DNA of 64,000 nucleotides from Epiperipatus broadwayi (GCA_028023455.1 JAQFVV010000020.1:7855092-7919091), one strand, 5' to 3'. Shown: positions 43,778-56,620, counted from the stretch's first letter. Notes: generated from the letters alone by a model not told the origin. Translations and numbers: made by a program.

Positions 43778-45155
43778 ATATAATGTTCTTTTCCACTAAA
43801 TCCAATCAAAAAATATATATCCCCTTTTTTATTTCCCAAAACTTTATTTTTTGCCCTCACCATATATATACATTTACTTGTTTACCATATCCAATATTTC
43901 AATCATCTTATTTGTAGTCATTTTCAAGGATCTAAAAAATACATATTTACATTTTTATAATTACCAGTACAATTAAAATAAAAACATAAAAATGCATCTA
44001 TCCCTATCATAGAAAGCAATAACATTTTCCTTTCATTTAACAATACTTCTTTTTTTTACATATACTACCTTATATATACACTAGACTTATTTGCTTCTTT
44101 TCTCCCCAAACCGTTTTCGTACTTATACATTTCTTTTTTTAAACAAACCAAAAATATTTTTTCCTTTCCTTTTTATATCTTTATACCTTTATCTACAAAT
44201 GTATTCTTTACTTAAAATATATAATTACATAATTTATTCTATTCAGAATAAGTTTATTTTTATATATATAAACTCCTTTACCTTTCTCTCTCGATATAAT
44301 CTTATTTTTTTCAACATTCTTATCTTAAAATCTATATGTCCAAATTCCTTACTGTGTATGTTCAAATATTAACATACACAGTGAAGAATTTGGACATATA
44401 GATTTTAAGATAAGAATGTTGGAAGAAGTAAGATTATATAGAGCGAGAATGATAAAGGAGAGTTTATATATATAATAAAAAAAAAATCTGTTCTGAATAG
44501 AATAAATTATGTAAATAATATAAAAAATTATGTAAATGATATATTTTAAGTAAAGAATACAATAGTCAAATATGTTTAAAAATACATATATACAAGCAAC
44601 AAAGATTACAAATTATAAAATTATCATAGAAAAACCTTTTTCGGAAAATTATGTTTTTTGCCCTTTTCAATATGTCTCCATGATTTAAAGCACATACAGC
44701 AACATACAGGTCTTTAAAAGGTACTGTTTTAAAGTCATTACTTAAGAGGTAAAAAGGAAAGGAAAAGATATTTGTGGTTTGCTTAAAAAAAGAAATGTAT
44801 AGGTTAGAAAAAGGAAAAAAGTTTGGGAGAAAAGAAGCAAGTAAGTATAGTGAAAATATAATGTAATATATGTAAAAAAGATGTATTGATAAATGAAAAG
44901 AAAATGTTATTGTTTTTATCATAGGAGTAGATGCACTTTTTATCTTAATTTTATATTTAATTGTATTAATAATTATAAAGATGTAAATATGTACTTTGCA
45001 GATCTTTGAAAATGACAACAAATAAGGTAGTCGAAATAATGGATGTGGTAAACAAGTAAATTTATATATATGGTGATGGAAAAAATAAAGTTTTTGTAAA
45101 GAAAAAAGGAGAGTATATAATTTTTGATTGGTTTTAGTGGAAAAGAACATTATAT
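43778..45155. mobile_element. Giant foldback, 1378 bp
   Basis: The left arm (43778-44362) and right arm (44371-45155) are reverse complements along their whole length, closing on an 8-base loop (CAAATATT, 44363-44370) between perfect ACTGTGTATGTT/AACATACACAGT. The outer ends are ATATAATGTTCTTTTCCACT and its complement. The right arm has about 150-200 bases (about 44565-44745) missing from the left arm. Divergence rises towards the outside. The open frames at 44091-44372 (+) and 44566-45150 (-, 194 residues) are T/F/Y/I-rich readings of the arms; no domain is recognised, so I do not call a gene. Confidence 0.85.
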
Positions 45156-47299
45156 TTACTGCCTTTAGTCTTTATTAACCAATATGTATTATTCATAATT
45201 GCAATGTATCCTATTAAACATAACATATGGTTATGAAGTATCATTGATATATCCTCTTTTGCAAAATATGTGATCATTAATACTCTTAGCCAAGAACTTG
45301 TAGGATTGACATTATAAACTTGTCAAACATTAGATTTTGTTGTTGTTACATTTTGCTGAAATAATACTGATTCTTAGTGTCTTTCCATGTAAAGGTGTTC
45401 CATTCTTTATAATTTGGCAGAATTTCTAATATCACTCAAAAATTCAATGAATACATCTTGATTCTGATTCTATCTTGAATTTTCAAAAGAAATAAGTTTT
45501 GGGGATATATCTTTTTATTTTAAGATTTTGCATTCGGTCTCCAACCAAGAATGTTTAATTGATTGTATGTGAGTTCCTATCATTGAGTTCATATAATATT
45601 CTTGATAATTTATGATGGAGTGATGGAAGTATTGTACATTTAAATTAGTATAAGCTTGCCAGGATGTACAACTCTCAGCTGAGTATGCATCCTCTTTTTA
45701 ATTAGGGAAGGAGCATTACTGTGCCTTGCAAATAATGGCAGTCTTGCTTAAAAACAAACATCTATGGCATCCATATGCAAAAATAGTAAGTAATAAACCA
45801 AAGACTATGAGAACTAATAAGTGATTATTTGAATACTATAAGAGCTAACTAGATGAGGGGGGGGGATATCAGTGTTATACATTATTGTCATGACTTCTGA
45901 TCTCATAGGTCCATCCAACTGCAGGTCAAACACCCTTACACCTGCTTTGAAGGAATAGTGAAGAAAACGTCAATATTTATCAGTTTTCCAACTTTTATAT
46001 GATAATATTAGGTTTAGAGAAAACAGTGCTGGATGAATACCTGATTTGGGTAATGAGTATGAAATATATCAGTTTATTTTTATTAAACATTTCAGATGGT
46101 TATTTTTTTTTATAGAATAGAACCATTCCATGTCAGTAATTTATGTCATTTAATCTGGGGGGGGGGGGATACATATAAAAGAAACCATCATATTAAGATT
46201 TGAGAATTTTTGAGAAAATGTTATCTTAATTAGGAGGATTAAAAGATTAAGTATTAATTGAATAAGAAAGTGTTTAGAACTAAATGGCAATCAATTTGAA
46301 TATTGCACCTGGAACTTGATGTGTTGGAGAATATATCAAATATAATTATTTAAAAAATTAATCATGCATGGACTATTAATGAAGTGAGCAACAATTTTAT
46401 TTGTAGGTGAAAGGAAAAAATATAATATATTTCTGTAAAATAATAGTAATTTGGTAGTATATGTTAATGAATATCAGTATTTTGACAGTTAATAATCCAG
46501 AACCTATTAATTCAGGTATGATAACTGCCATGCTTATTAATATTTTGGGATAAATTGAGGTTTACTGAAGTAGATTTATTTAATATTAAATAAATTATTA
46601 TGCTTGATTGACATCAACAGATCTATATTTTTGTCTTTGTTAGTGTATCATTTTGAACTTCAAGAAAAAATGGTTCTATTGATTTTCAGTTTATTCTATA
46701 AAATAGAAAGTAAAAACAGAAAATAAAAAACAAGGAAATAAACTTTAATCATTAACTTTTTGAAGTAACATTTTCATTGATTATATTTGTACTGTTTATT
46801 GTAAATGTTTTTAATAAGCTATTAGAAATCTTATTGCAAGAAAAAGCAATAAAAAAAGGATAAACTTAAATACTAAATAACATAAAAGGCTACCACGGAG
46901 AAGAAAAACTTCAGTCATTAAATGAAATACTATATTTATTTTGATTATAACATTGCAGTGTAGATGTAAAAATAAATTTTTAATACAGTGAACAAATGTG
47001 TATCTAATAGAAATTAAATAAATAGTTCAAGCACTTTCTTATATAGATTCTACATATGTAGGTTTGTACTACTTAGTAAAATAACTCATTTTCAAAAAAA
47101 TCAACAAAATACTATAGAATAAAAAGATAGTTTTCATAGAATAAAATTGATAGTGAGAACGACATGAAACTATAGTAGACAGCAAACACATATTTAAAAG
47201 TAAAAAAAAAAAGCATTAAAAAAATTGACATGATTTTCAAAGTTTTTTTCTTATTTTATATAACAATGAATGATACATAGTAGGCACTTAATTATATTT
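45156..47299. other. AT-rich noncoding DNA
   Basis: No supported gene. Poly-G runs at about 45857-45866 and 46157-46169 may mark sequencing-difficult sites. Confidence 0.4.
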
Positions 47300-47770
47300 T
47301 TGACTAGAACAATTTCAAAAGTCATAGGAAATTATGAGGAATTTGGATCTCTACAAAATTCAAACTGGAAATGTTGAACAACAAAACTGCATCTATGAAA
47401 CACCTATATGATTTATTTAAAAAAGATAAATAAATAAAGTAAATGATTAAAGTGGAAAAACAAACATATCTAAAGTAATGGATCATGCATATACTAGTGA
47501 ATATATATTCAATTGGGAAAAGTCAGGAATATTGGACAAAAAGGAATACTAAAAAGAAAATTGAAAGAAGCTGCTCACTTGATAATGCCAAAAAATTCCC
47601 TAAGTCGACCTAGGGTGATAATTCATAAGATAGGTGTATAAAATGTCTACTTACTGTTGTCTTTGAAAGAACAGCCTAATTGATTAGAATATCACTAAAG
47701 TTTGATTTCCATACTATTACTGTCACTGGTTAATCCGCAGACACCTGAAGAAGAGAATAATACCACTTGT

Positions 47771-49017
47771 TACAAGGTGTGACAATTTAATTCTTGGAAT
47801 GGCCACATGGTGTCACCTGTGTTCTAATTATATCAAAATGACATGAGTATTGGTGTTAGAACATGTTCCAATTTAACATGTGTGTAAATTTTAAGTTGAT
47901 AGCTAGCTATTGAGATGATAATAAATATCTGTGTTAAAAATGAGTGAACGAAATTTTGAGTAATGTATTAACATCAAATTATGTGTGGAAATTGGCAAAT
48001 GTGCTAGTGAAATGTTACAAGTGGCATATGGTGAAGATACTTTGAATGAATAAAGGATGTTCGAGTGGAATAAGAGGTTTAAAGATGAGCAAGATATGAT
48101 AGGTGATCCCAGAAACAGACAGCCAAAAATAAAAATTATTGATGTTAATATTAACACAATGCAAGATGCAATATAGTCCAGCAGACAATTGAGTGTGAGA
48201 TTAATAGCTGAAGACAGATTAATTAAGAAATAATTAGGCTAATTTTAAATAAAGAATTGGGCATGAGAAGGATTTCTGTGAAGTTTGTTCCTCAGATTTT
48301 GATGGATGAACAAAAGCAGCATTGGTTTGATGTTGCTACCAATATTTCTACAAATATACATCTGCTTCCAAGAGTAATTATGGGTGATGAAACTTTGTGC
48401 TTCCAGTATGACCCAGAAACAAAATATCAGAACATGCAGTGGAAATCCCAGAATTTACCCATGTCCTAAAAAGGCACACATGTTACATTCACAGTTTAAG
48501 ACCATGTTAGTGATTTTTTTGATTACAAGAGAATAGTCCACCAAGACTTTATTGAACACGGAGAAACAATTAACCAACAATGTTATTTAAAAGTACTTCA
48601 GAGATTACGAGATTCTGTTAGAAGAAAAAGACCTGAATTGTAGTGTGAGTGGATCATTCATCATGACAATGTGCCAAGTCACAGTCATTTATTTGACCAA
48701 AAAAAATCAATTACTAGATCACCCTGCCTATTCATATGACTTAGCTCCCTGTGATTTTTGGTTATTTCCAAAATTAAAAACTGCTAAAAGGACAAAGATA
48801 TTCTACTATAACTGATATCCAATAGAATGTGAGATAGCTGCTCAACTGTATTCCTTAAAATGAATTCCAGGTGTGCTTCGAGGAATAGGAATGCTGTTTT
48901 AATCAGTGTATGATGCATAAGTCGATGACCTTGAAGGGATAATAGCCACTAGTGTATACTTCCACATGTATATTTTATAAAAATGCATGTCAGGAATTAA
49001 AATTGTCATACCTTGTA
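47771..49017 (+). mobile_element. mariner transposon, 1243 bp, in a TA site
   Basis: The element runs 47773-49015. The inverted ends are CAAGGTGTGACAATTTAATT (47773) and the complement of TTAAAATTGTCATACCTTG (48999-49015), imperfect over about 25 bases. TA dinucleotides flank it (47771-47772, 49016-49017). Length, ends and the coding remnant all fit the mariner family. It sits inside a Penelope-like remnant whose two halves rejoin without it. Confidence 0.92.
47940..48945 (+). pseudogene. Inactive mariner transposase
   Basis: The reading starts MSERNFE (47940), with the helix-turn-helix part broken by stops (for example at about 47960 and 48050). The frame at 48257-48469 is open and carries GMRRISVKFVPQILMDEQKQ and GDET, which includes the first catalytic aspartate. 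HHDN (near 48657) holds the second, and after a one-base frame change LAPCDFWLFPKLK (near 48737) holds the third, giving the mariner D,D34D arrangement. The C-terminus is near 48945. At least one frameshift and several stops make it non-functional. Confidence 0.88.
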
Positions 49018-49140
49018 ATGTTGTGTTATATAGAAACTCCACTATTATTAACAGTTGAATAATGTATTTGAAAAGTTTAAATAAAATTTGAATTTTTCTA
49101 AAGACATTAAACAATAACAATATTCTAGATGATAGAAATA

Positions 49141-49987
49141 ATCCAACATATAAATAAAATAAAATGCCACCATTATAAGCTTTTGGATAAATATTAAGTA
49201 TTTGATCATACTTTAGTCATTATGAAAAATTATGTCAAAACTGAATGAAAAAACTATTGGACACAAATTTGAACCCACAAATCCCAAAATAGTATGTAGA
49301 GAAACGAGCATGGGTGTAAAATTAAAGAGGCCTACTTCATAAATAACGATACTAATTTTTTAAATAGGAAGATGGACAAATTAATCAAAACAAAGAAAAT
49401 TCCATGATCTATGGCAAAACAAACAGCAAACTAATTTGCATGAATTACAATACTCCTCTTCATTATCATTGACTGCATTCAGCTATGAATATGAAGTCTA
49501 AGAACTTCGAAAGCTCTTAGCTTATATAAACTTATAAACAAAATTAAACTTCTCTCTCAAGCATGTTAGCACAGAATTATTAGTATTAACTTTCTTATGT
49601 AAATGAAAAACCTGAAGAGGGAAAGACTGCAACTAAGACCTCTAATTAATTCTCAGAAAGCTGAGAAAATGACTTTGAAAACAAGTGAAGCTTATTGAAA
49701 GGAAGAATAAATACTGAAAGGTTTTTAAATGTTAAATATTGCATTTCATTGGTAATATAGAATATTTGCTAAAAACTAGACTTGTTTATAAAGACTTGAC
49801 AATAATTTTATAATCAACAAAAAACATTCATATCCTGCATTATATGAAAAAATAAAAGAACATCAAGAAATTTGTAAATCTATATGGGCATATCAAATGA
49901 CATATTGTATCAAACAACTTAATAGTTTCATTAGTTAAAAAATCTTAGTTCTAAACATCTAATAGATGCTGAAATTTCTTTTTTTGT
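49141..49987. other. AT-rich noncoding DNA
   Basis: No gene. Near 49484-49520 is a piece of the family with GCTATGAATATG and GAAAGCTCTTAGC, related to the 18431-18650 foldback. Confidence 0.4.
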
Positions 49988-50107
49988 AAAAGAATTAAAT
50001 TTTGCAATCATATCGTCTAATATCTCTTTATTATGACAGCTACTGATAAAAGAATTAAATTTTGCAATCATATTGTCTAATATCTCTTTATTATGACAGC
50101 TACTGAT
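49988..50107. repeat. Two-copy 60-bp tandem duplication
   Basis: A 60-base unit (AAAAGAATTAAATTTTGCAA and following) is repeated once, differing at one base near 50034/50094. It is recent by its identity. Confidence 0.95.
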
Positions 50108-51096
50108 AAAGCCATTTAAATTTTTTCTCTAAAAGAAACAGAATTATACAGGAGAATTAGAAAAAACTTGAGAATAACCCAACAACTCTAGTCAAACATT
50201 ATCCATTTTGAGAGGGAAACTTAAATCTCTCAAACTATGTGAATCTATAATCATTTCCCCTGCTAACAATCACATTGCTACAATTTTATTGATGTATGAT
50301 AACAATATAAGAGAGCTTTTCACAATCGACCAGTACAAAAAGGTGACAAATATCTTGATTTATTTTAAGAGTCTTAGTTTTTTTGGCATTGACAAAATTC
50401 TGAACATGTTGTGGGATCAATGAAAAATCTGAAAATTGAGAGAAAGTTGGTAAGCTTTGTTATGGAAAATATAATTTGTGATGAATTATTGTCTAATGTA
50501 AGGAAAAAAATAAATTAGAATGATTATTTACAAACCGCAACAACTCTTTCTATTAGTATAGTGGAATTCTTCATTTAGTATAGTGACATATTTTTAATAC
50601 AATACAGAACTTTTTCAATAAAATCAAGGGATGGTTATGGTTTCACCATTGATACCTCGTGTCAACAACATTTATGTGAAAGAATTTTAAATCACAGTCA
50701 TATAAACACTATTCCATCTAAAGTTTTCACTACATCAATAATGAAATAAAATCCTTGTTCGAAGTGCTGAACGTAATGATATGAAATGAAAAATTATATG
50801 CAATAAACTGAAAAGAATCGTGCTTTGCAATCTCCAGAAAATGGTCTTTATGAAAGAAAACTTTGCATAAGTTTTGCATAAATTACTGCTAAACTTTGCT
50901 TAAAGTAGGCTATGAATATGGAGACTTAAGTTTTCTGAAAGCGCTCAGCCGTATAATTATTTTCTAATAATAATAAGCTTCACTTTTTTGCGTAAAGTGC
51001 AATTTAAAACTTACATCAATAATGCTTTTGTTATATAGCCATATGGTAAAGCCCTACTGTAAACATTCTGACTCACAATAATATATCCTAAAAATA
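50108..51096. other. AT-rich noncoding DNA
   Basis: A short frame at 50208-50423 has no recognised domain. At 50912-50945 is another piece of the TATGAATATGGAG/AAAGCGCT family. Confidence 0.4.
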
Positions 51097-51245
51097 AGCA
51101 AAACTCTCCATACAGTAGTGCCAATTAGTGCAAGTCAGAGTAATCAATGGATGCAAGAAGGCTTGTGTATAAAATCCCTACCTAGGGGCCTACTCATCCA
51201 ACATCCCCAGACTAATTTCTAGCTTGTGATGTTTAGTGATCTAAT
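51097..51245 (+). repeat. Truncated copy of the small foldback/MITE family
   Basis: It matches the left half of 15449-15692 from AGCAAAACTCTCCATACAGT to CTAGCTTGTG, then jumps directly to the flank phrase GATGTTTAGTGATC. The ribozyme-like core is deleted. Confidence 0.75.
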
Positions 51246-51399
51246 AATGCATCCTCATGAATTAAATTCACAATAGAATTAGAAGAAGGAAAAAAGTGGC
51301 ATTTTCAGATGTTCTTGTGACAATATTCTTTTGGCAAAGTCAAAACTCTCTTCTACAGATAACCTACACATGCTGGAAAATATTAAGCATTTATAACCA

Positions 51400-52320
51400 A
51401 TTATGACAGAAACACAATTGAATTATACTATCATTATGGAGCGGAGCAAAAAAAGTTACTTCACAAACCAGTGATTTGGAAAAAAGAAAATCATAAATAG
51501 ATTACAAAAAAGAGACATCAAAAGAAAAAACCAGTTATAGACATTGCAGTGAATCTGTATTTACCAGGGTCAGCAGAGAAATAGAAAAAAAAGTGCAATC
51601 AATATAATATCAGAACAGCTTTCCAAAGCCATAACACACTGCAAAGAATCTAATGTCTACAAAACCCAAATGGAAATGCTGGAAACAAAAACTGCATCTG
51701 TGAAATACTATATGAATATGAAAAAAACAGGTATCAATGAAACGAGCCAACCCATTGAAAAACAATTAAAAGAACAATGGAAAAACATATATTTAAAATA
51801 GCATATCATGTATGTATTAGAGAACATATGTTTGATTGGAAAAAGACAACAATTTTAGTCAGAGAGGGAAAAAAAGAAAATGTAGAGTTTCTCACATGAC
51901 AACCTCATAAATCAACTAAATATTGTCACCCATAATGTTTGGAAAACACTCATTAACCTTGCCCTAAAGAAAAAAGATGCTAAATCAAGGCGAATCTCAT
52001 GTAAATTATATAAAATTTCTACTGATTGTTGCTTTTGATAGAGTAGCCTAGTTGTTTAGAGTGCCATCTTGAGTAGCCTAGTTGTTTAGAGTGCCATCTT
52101 AAATTCAATATTCATGGATATAAAGATCCTATATTCAATTCCCATGCTAGTACTATCATTGGTCAGGCCAGAATTTCTGAAGAAGAAAAGGGGATAATAT
52201 CTCTTGAAATGTTATGTTATATACTAATCTGTATGCTATTGTTAGAAGTTGAATGTATATGAACAATTTAAATAAAGTTTGGATCTTTCTAAAGACATTT
52301 CAGACAACAATATATGATAG
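51400..52320 (+). mobile_element. Penelope-like 3' end, uninterrupted copy
   Basis: Frames at about 51560-51640 give FTRVSREIEKKVQSI and then a KYGIKT-like block, as seen just before the GIY-YIG domain in Penelope-like proteins. Next are VYKTQ (51656), and IAYHVCIREHMFDWKKTTIL (about 51799-51858), the H...H.FDW block of the endonuclease. Downstream are a tRNA-like stretch that includes a 30-bp tandem duplication (GAGTAGCCTAGTTGTTTAGA, 52040-52100), CTGAAGA (52182-52188) with CTTGAAA (52211-52217), and a tail with AAATAAAG (52270). Several frameshifts show it is inactive. Confidence 0.65.
52175..52240 (+). ncRNA. Decayed hammerhead-like core in the Penelope-like tail
   Basis: CTGAAGA, then AG-AAA...CTCTT pairing loosely as stem II, then GAAA. 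Its counterparts are at 47752, 60228-60234 (minus) and 60513-60519. Consensus across copies is CTGAAGA, a purine-rich stretch, CTC or CTT, GAAAC, GTTGTG. Each copy alone carries changes. Confidence 0.45.
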
Positions 52321-52408
52321 GCGAATCATATTATTTTTGCACATCTACTTGTATAATGTTTTTGATTAAATGAAACTTTATGATATATATATTTCATAGC
52401 AATCTATG

Positions 52409-55280
52409 GAATAGACCAGTGGTGGTGAACCTTTTTACATGTGCCAGCCAAACATTTCGAAAAAATATTTATTGAATGATTGGCCTGTCATACAGTTATT
52501 AAATCAAAGTATAAATAACATAGTTATTGCAATTTTTTTAAAAGGTAATAATAATAACAATATTAATTAAACAAAATTTCTAAATAATCTAAATACAAGT
52601 GAATGATATTTATTTAGAAGAGCACAAATTGAATAAAATGTAATAGTAAAAAAATTAATATTAATTAAAACAAAATTTGGGAAATAAACATATAAAATTA
52701 ACATAAATAAATATTATTTAATGAGATTTTTGCTGTTATACATTGGATGTCAAATGTTTTATATCTAGATTCATCTGTCATTCTATTTTTCGAACTGTCT
52801 TTAATTAAATTCATTTTTGAAAACAATGATTCACATTCATATGTAGAGAAGAAAATTGATAATATAGAGGTCGCTAATTTTTTTAAACAATTAAATGTTT
52901 CAATAGCATTCCAGGCAGTCAATAGTTCATCTTCAGCATTCTTTTTACATTACCTAATAATCAATCATTTTCTATTGTTTCAAACTCATTCCTCAAATCA
53001 ATAAATTTGTTTCCATATAGGGCTGGATTGAAAATCAACTGATTGCATTTCTGTATCTTCTAGATTAAGGCACTCAAAAATTTCTAAGTTGAGATTATCC
53101 ATTGATATTATGTCTGGATATAAAATAAATTTTGATGTTTCTGAAAATTGTCTGAACTGTGTGGATCTTAAAGAAAATTCATCAATTATCAATTGAATAA
53201 CAGCACAAAATCCTTGTGTCAATTTTACCTGACCTGCTTCTCATGAGATTCTAAATCAGTCAAGAACTTTTTTTATATTTAGAAAATATTTGCAGGTGTT
53301 AGAAATAACTTCATAGTTGAAAATTTGTAATTTAACTTCAAATGTCTTGATCAAATCAAATATGACAACAATTGTCTTACGATAATCTTGCTATTTCACA
53401 TTTAATTCATTTAAATGTGAATCCATATTAGTAAAAAACATTACTTTCAAAAGCCATTCAACATCCATTAATTGATTATATTTTTCAATGATTTTCTCAT
53501 TACCTAAAAAAAGTCTAATTTTATCTAAACACTCGATGAATCCTTGAAGAACTTTTCCTCAACTTAACCATCGGACATAGTTGTACATAAGTAAAACATT
53601 GTATATTGAATTCACCTCATTCAATAAATCGAAAATTTTTCATTTATTTAGAGCTTGGTTAGATCTAAAATTGACTAATTTAGTCACAATGTTCATAACA
53701 TCATTCAGTAGTTTAAAGCTGGCCTTTGTGCATTAAAATTCTAATGTATAATGCAGTAAAAACTCAAAATTAAATGTCCAATATGATTGGTAAATAAACT
53801 GAGAAAACTATTTTCTTTTCCAGTCATACTTCGAGCACCACCTGTAGTTACTGATACAAGTTTGGCACATGTATTTTTTTGTTTCAGCGAGTACATTTGA
53901 AACTTTGTTGCAAATATCTATTTCTTTTGTTCTTGTTACTAATGAGTTAAACTGATCAATTCTTCTTTGATATTATTCCCAACACAATATCGAATAAAAA
54001 TTTCCAAACGAGCGGATCCATTTATGTCTGTATTTTCATCAAGGCAGAGAGAAATTAAACTAGAAGATTTTATATATCTTTTTTGTTGGTAAGTTATATT
54101 ATTAGCCATTTGCAGGTTTCTTTCTTTAACTGTATTCCTAGCCAATGGTAAATCTTCTATTCTCTGAATAATTTTTGCTTTGTTTTCAAAATCTTCAAAA
54201 AGAGCTGATGCACATTTTATCCAACTTCTTTCATATATTCTCCATCATTAAAAGGTTTCCTGTGTTTAGCAATTACATTTGAAATAAAAAAACTAGCAGT
54301 AGTTATATTTGAATGATTTTCGACAAATTTCATTATAGATGTTGATTGAATATTTATATTTTTAAATGCTTGGGCTGTATATTCTTTTTGTTCATCTTTA
54401 CTTTTTTTTAGAACGATTTATAATTGGTCTCATATTACCATTTTACTGATGATATTCTCAGTATAACTGTTCCGGAACATAAAACACATTGCCTTGGTAT
54501 CTTTGTTAATCATTCCATATTCATCAGCTACCAATTTTGAAATTCTTTACTACTTAACATTTTTTTTTTCACTAGTCATATTAATATAATGGTAACAAAT
54601 TTATTTAAAAGTAAATTTTAATGAGCTTTAATAATTTTATAAATCAAAGATTTATTATATGTTAAAATATATTATTATCCTTACATTTCACTTTTATAGC
54701 AAAACTTCAAGCAAAAAAAAAAAACCTGTTGTTTGATGGCAATGTTTACGCATTTTGTTCCTTTGTTCGCAATTTTGATTACATTAAAAAAATGAATGAT
54801 GTCAACACGTTTAGATCAAAAAAGATTAGAACAGAAAAACATTTTATTTTACTTTAAATTTGAAAAAATTTACTTCAAAGAGTTATAAAATATATTACTG
54901 AGTTTACTTTCTAGTTTTATTGGAATCATTTGATAGGTTTATAGAATATGATACCACAATATATCAATATCACTTTATTTGACTTAAAATATCATTCCCA
55001 TCTACATATGTACACATTTCCCCCCAAATTTTGTAATTTATTGATTCTAATCAGAGTTCAGTTGTAAATTGAATTCTAATATAATATTATATTTATTTAT
55101 TTTACTTTTAGTTTACAATGAATTTTTATTAGTATGGATTTTAGTAACAACAAAAAATATTGAATAATTTAAAACATAGAAAATTATGATATATAAATAG
55201 TACGCATGCCAATAAAAAATTCAAACATCCCTTCCCATCTCTGGCATGTGTGCCATTGGTTCACCATCACTGGAATAGAC
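52409..55280 (-). mobile_element. hAT transposon, 2856 bp, GTF2IRD2/ZBED-like
   Basis: The element runs 52417-55272. The ends are CAGTGGTGGTGAACCTTTTT and TTGGTTCACCATCACTG, imperfect inverted repeats. GAATAGAC flanks both sides (52409-52416, 55273-55280), a perfect 8-bp target duplication. A decayed transposase lies on the minus strand. Confidence 0.93.
52698..54560 (-). pseudogene. Broken hAT transposase, GTF2IRD2-like
   Basis: Minus-strand segments occur in order. 54145-53939 contains SSLISLCLDENTDINGSARL and then FIRYCVGNNIKEEL, the catalytic-domain start with the DEST-like acidic motif (here DENT). 53222-52998 covers the middle helical part (QLIIDEFSLRSTQFRQF). 52922-52698 holds the C-terminal dimerisation region (LSIFFSTYECESLFSKMN). 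Stops and frame changes lie between them. The N-terminal BED-type finger was not made out. This family is widespread in animals and is often annotated general transcription factor II-I repeat domain protein 2-like, although it is a transposase. Confidence 0.8.
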
Positions 55281-55360
55281 TATCAGTAGAAGTCAAAGTT
55301 TATTACTGGTTTTTATTTTATATCAATAATTATGCGCTTATTTAGCAGGCTATCATGTAA
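55281..55360. other. Short spacer
   Basis: Nothing seen beyond AT-rich sequence. Confidence 0.4.
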
Positions 55361-55855
55361 TATATAGGGTATATGAGCACAGACTTTCACACGACCCACC
55401 ACTCTCCACACTATCTCATAACACTGATACATTTGAACACCATCCCTTGTATTAAATGGATTATGTCCTGTGTATGAGGAGTCAGATTGACTTTAGGTCA
55501 ACATGGGTGTGCCAAGAATCTCGGTCTCAGGGTAGCCTTTGAGCATTTCATCATCAGATTTTCAATTGGATGGACGGTTGAAGAGTTGGAGTGTGGAGTA
55601 GATTGAAGCCTGTCCATTAAAGTATGAGGTTTGGCTATCTTAATATATATCTGAGCACTTATAGCATATATGTGTAGAGATGGTAATCTGGACCAACTGA
55701 TGATTGCTGGTTTAGCATGAAATATGTATATTTGTGATTATTTATCTTTTCAACATATATGTGTTCAAGTGTATCAGTGTTATGAGATAGTGTGGGGAGT
55801 GGTGGGTCATGTGAAAGTCTGTGCTCATATACCCTATATATTACATATATAAACC
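55361..55855. mobile_element. Partial foldback related to 5657-6279
   Basis: The outer arms, about 85-90 bases (55361-55450 and 55765-55855), are reverse complements (GGGTATATGAGCACAGACTTT and its partner). The right half (about 55560-55855) is related to the right arm at 6000-6279, including GAAGCCTGTCCATTAAAGTA. The left half lacks the inner arm and instead holds unrelated sequence. Confidence 0.75.
55683..55744 (+). ncRNA. Hammerhead ribozyme-like motif with intact core boxes
   Basis: GTAATC, TGG bulge, ACCAA (55692-55696), CTGATGA (55697-55703), stem II with four pairs TGCT/AGCA around loop GGTTT (55705-55717), GAAA (55719-55722), two-pair stem III with loop ATGT, unpaired A (55730), then TTTGT and GATTAT. 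One stem I mismatch (C-T) and one stem II mismatch (T-T) are present, but both core boxes are complete. Confidence 0.65.
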
Positions 55856-56620
55856 CAGGTATATAATAAGCCTGTGTGTTTCAGTTCAGCCTATCATGAT
55901 AAATGTATAATGATAATAAAGAGTAATGATAATGAAGACTAAGCAGTATATTTCTGAATTAATGGACATGACTTTTTAAATCTATAAAATCATTAATCCA
56001 GCCAGGCTAATAGATCATTAGGACTGGAATATCAATGTTCAAATAGTACTGCATAAATACAGTAGTTCTTCTGTATCCATGATATATATTTTTAAGTCTT
56101 AGTGTGAATACTGAAAGTTGGGATAGTAACTAAAAATATGTTATATGCTTTCTTCAGATACAGATTGTATTAGAAATATATATACTACACTTATCCTACA
56201 TGCAGTTAAATCACATATATAATATTATAATGTCTTTGTGAACTGTATATCCACCACCCATTGTCAATAAGGATGATTAAATTCCCCTAGCTCCCAAGAT
56301 GGAAGATGAAAATTTATTTGAAAATAGACATCACCTTTTTTAGATTATCATATTTCAGTTATATGCTTGACATCAAACTCAGTTAAGCATGAACTTTAGA
56401 GAACATTTTATATATATATACACTTACAAATTGATAGGGATAAAGATAAACAACAGTATTAAATTTTAAACAATTCCCTTTTATCTTTCTCCACTATTAA
56501 TAGCTAGTTAATATTTTTCTTGTATATTAGTATTTTCACAATCGTAATTTTAAATATGATATGTTTCTAAAATATATATTTCTAATGATTAGATTGGTTT
56601 CCTGAAAACTATTCAGTCTG
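55856..56620. other. AT-rich noncoding DNA
   Basis: No supported feature. Confidence 0.4.

Larger units (their letters stand above)
47300..49140 (+). mobile_element. Penelope-like 3' end, split by a mariner
   Basis: Sequence at 47300-47770 and 49018-49140 aligns to 51620-52320. Conceptual reading gives LYKIQTGN (47355-47380, start of the GIY-YIG region), then VMDHAYTSEYIFNWEKS (47470-47530), matching the H...H.F.W..S part of the Penelope-like GIY-YIG endonuclease, then KRKLKEAAHLIM and a C-terminus near 47640. A tRNA-like stretch and CTGAAGA (47752-47758) follow. Frameshifts and stops are present. Removing the mariner rejoins CCACTTGTA to ATGTTGTGTTATAT, which matches the uninterrupted copy near 52205. 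Confidence 0.65.

Noticed and set aside
44566-45150. 194-residue minus-strand open frame
   Set aside because: It is a reading of the right arm of a palindrome, dominated by F, I, Y, L, K and S, with no recognisable domain; the left arm does not keep it.
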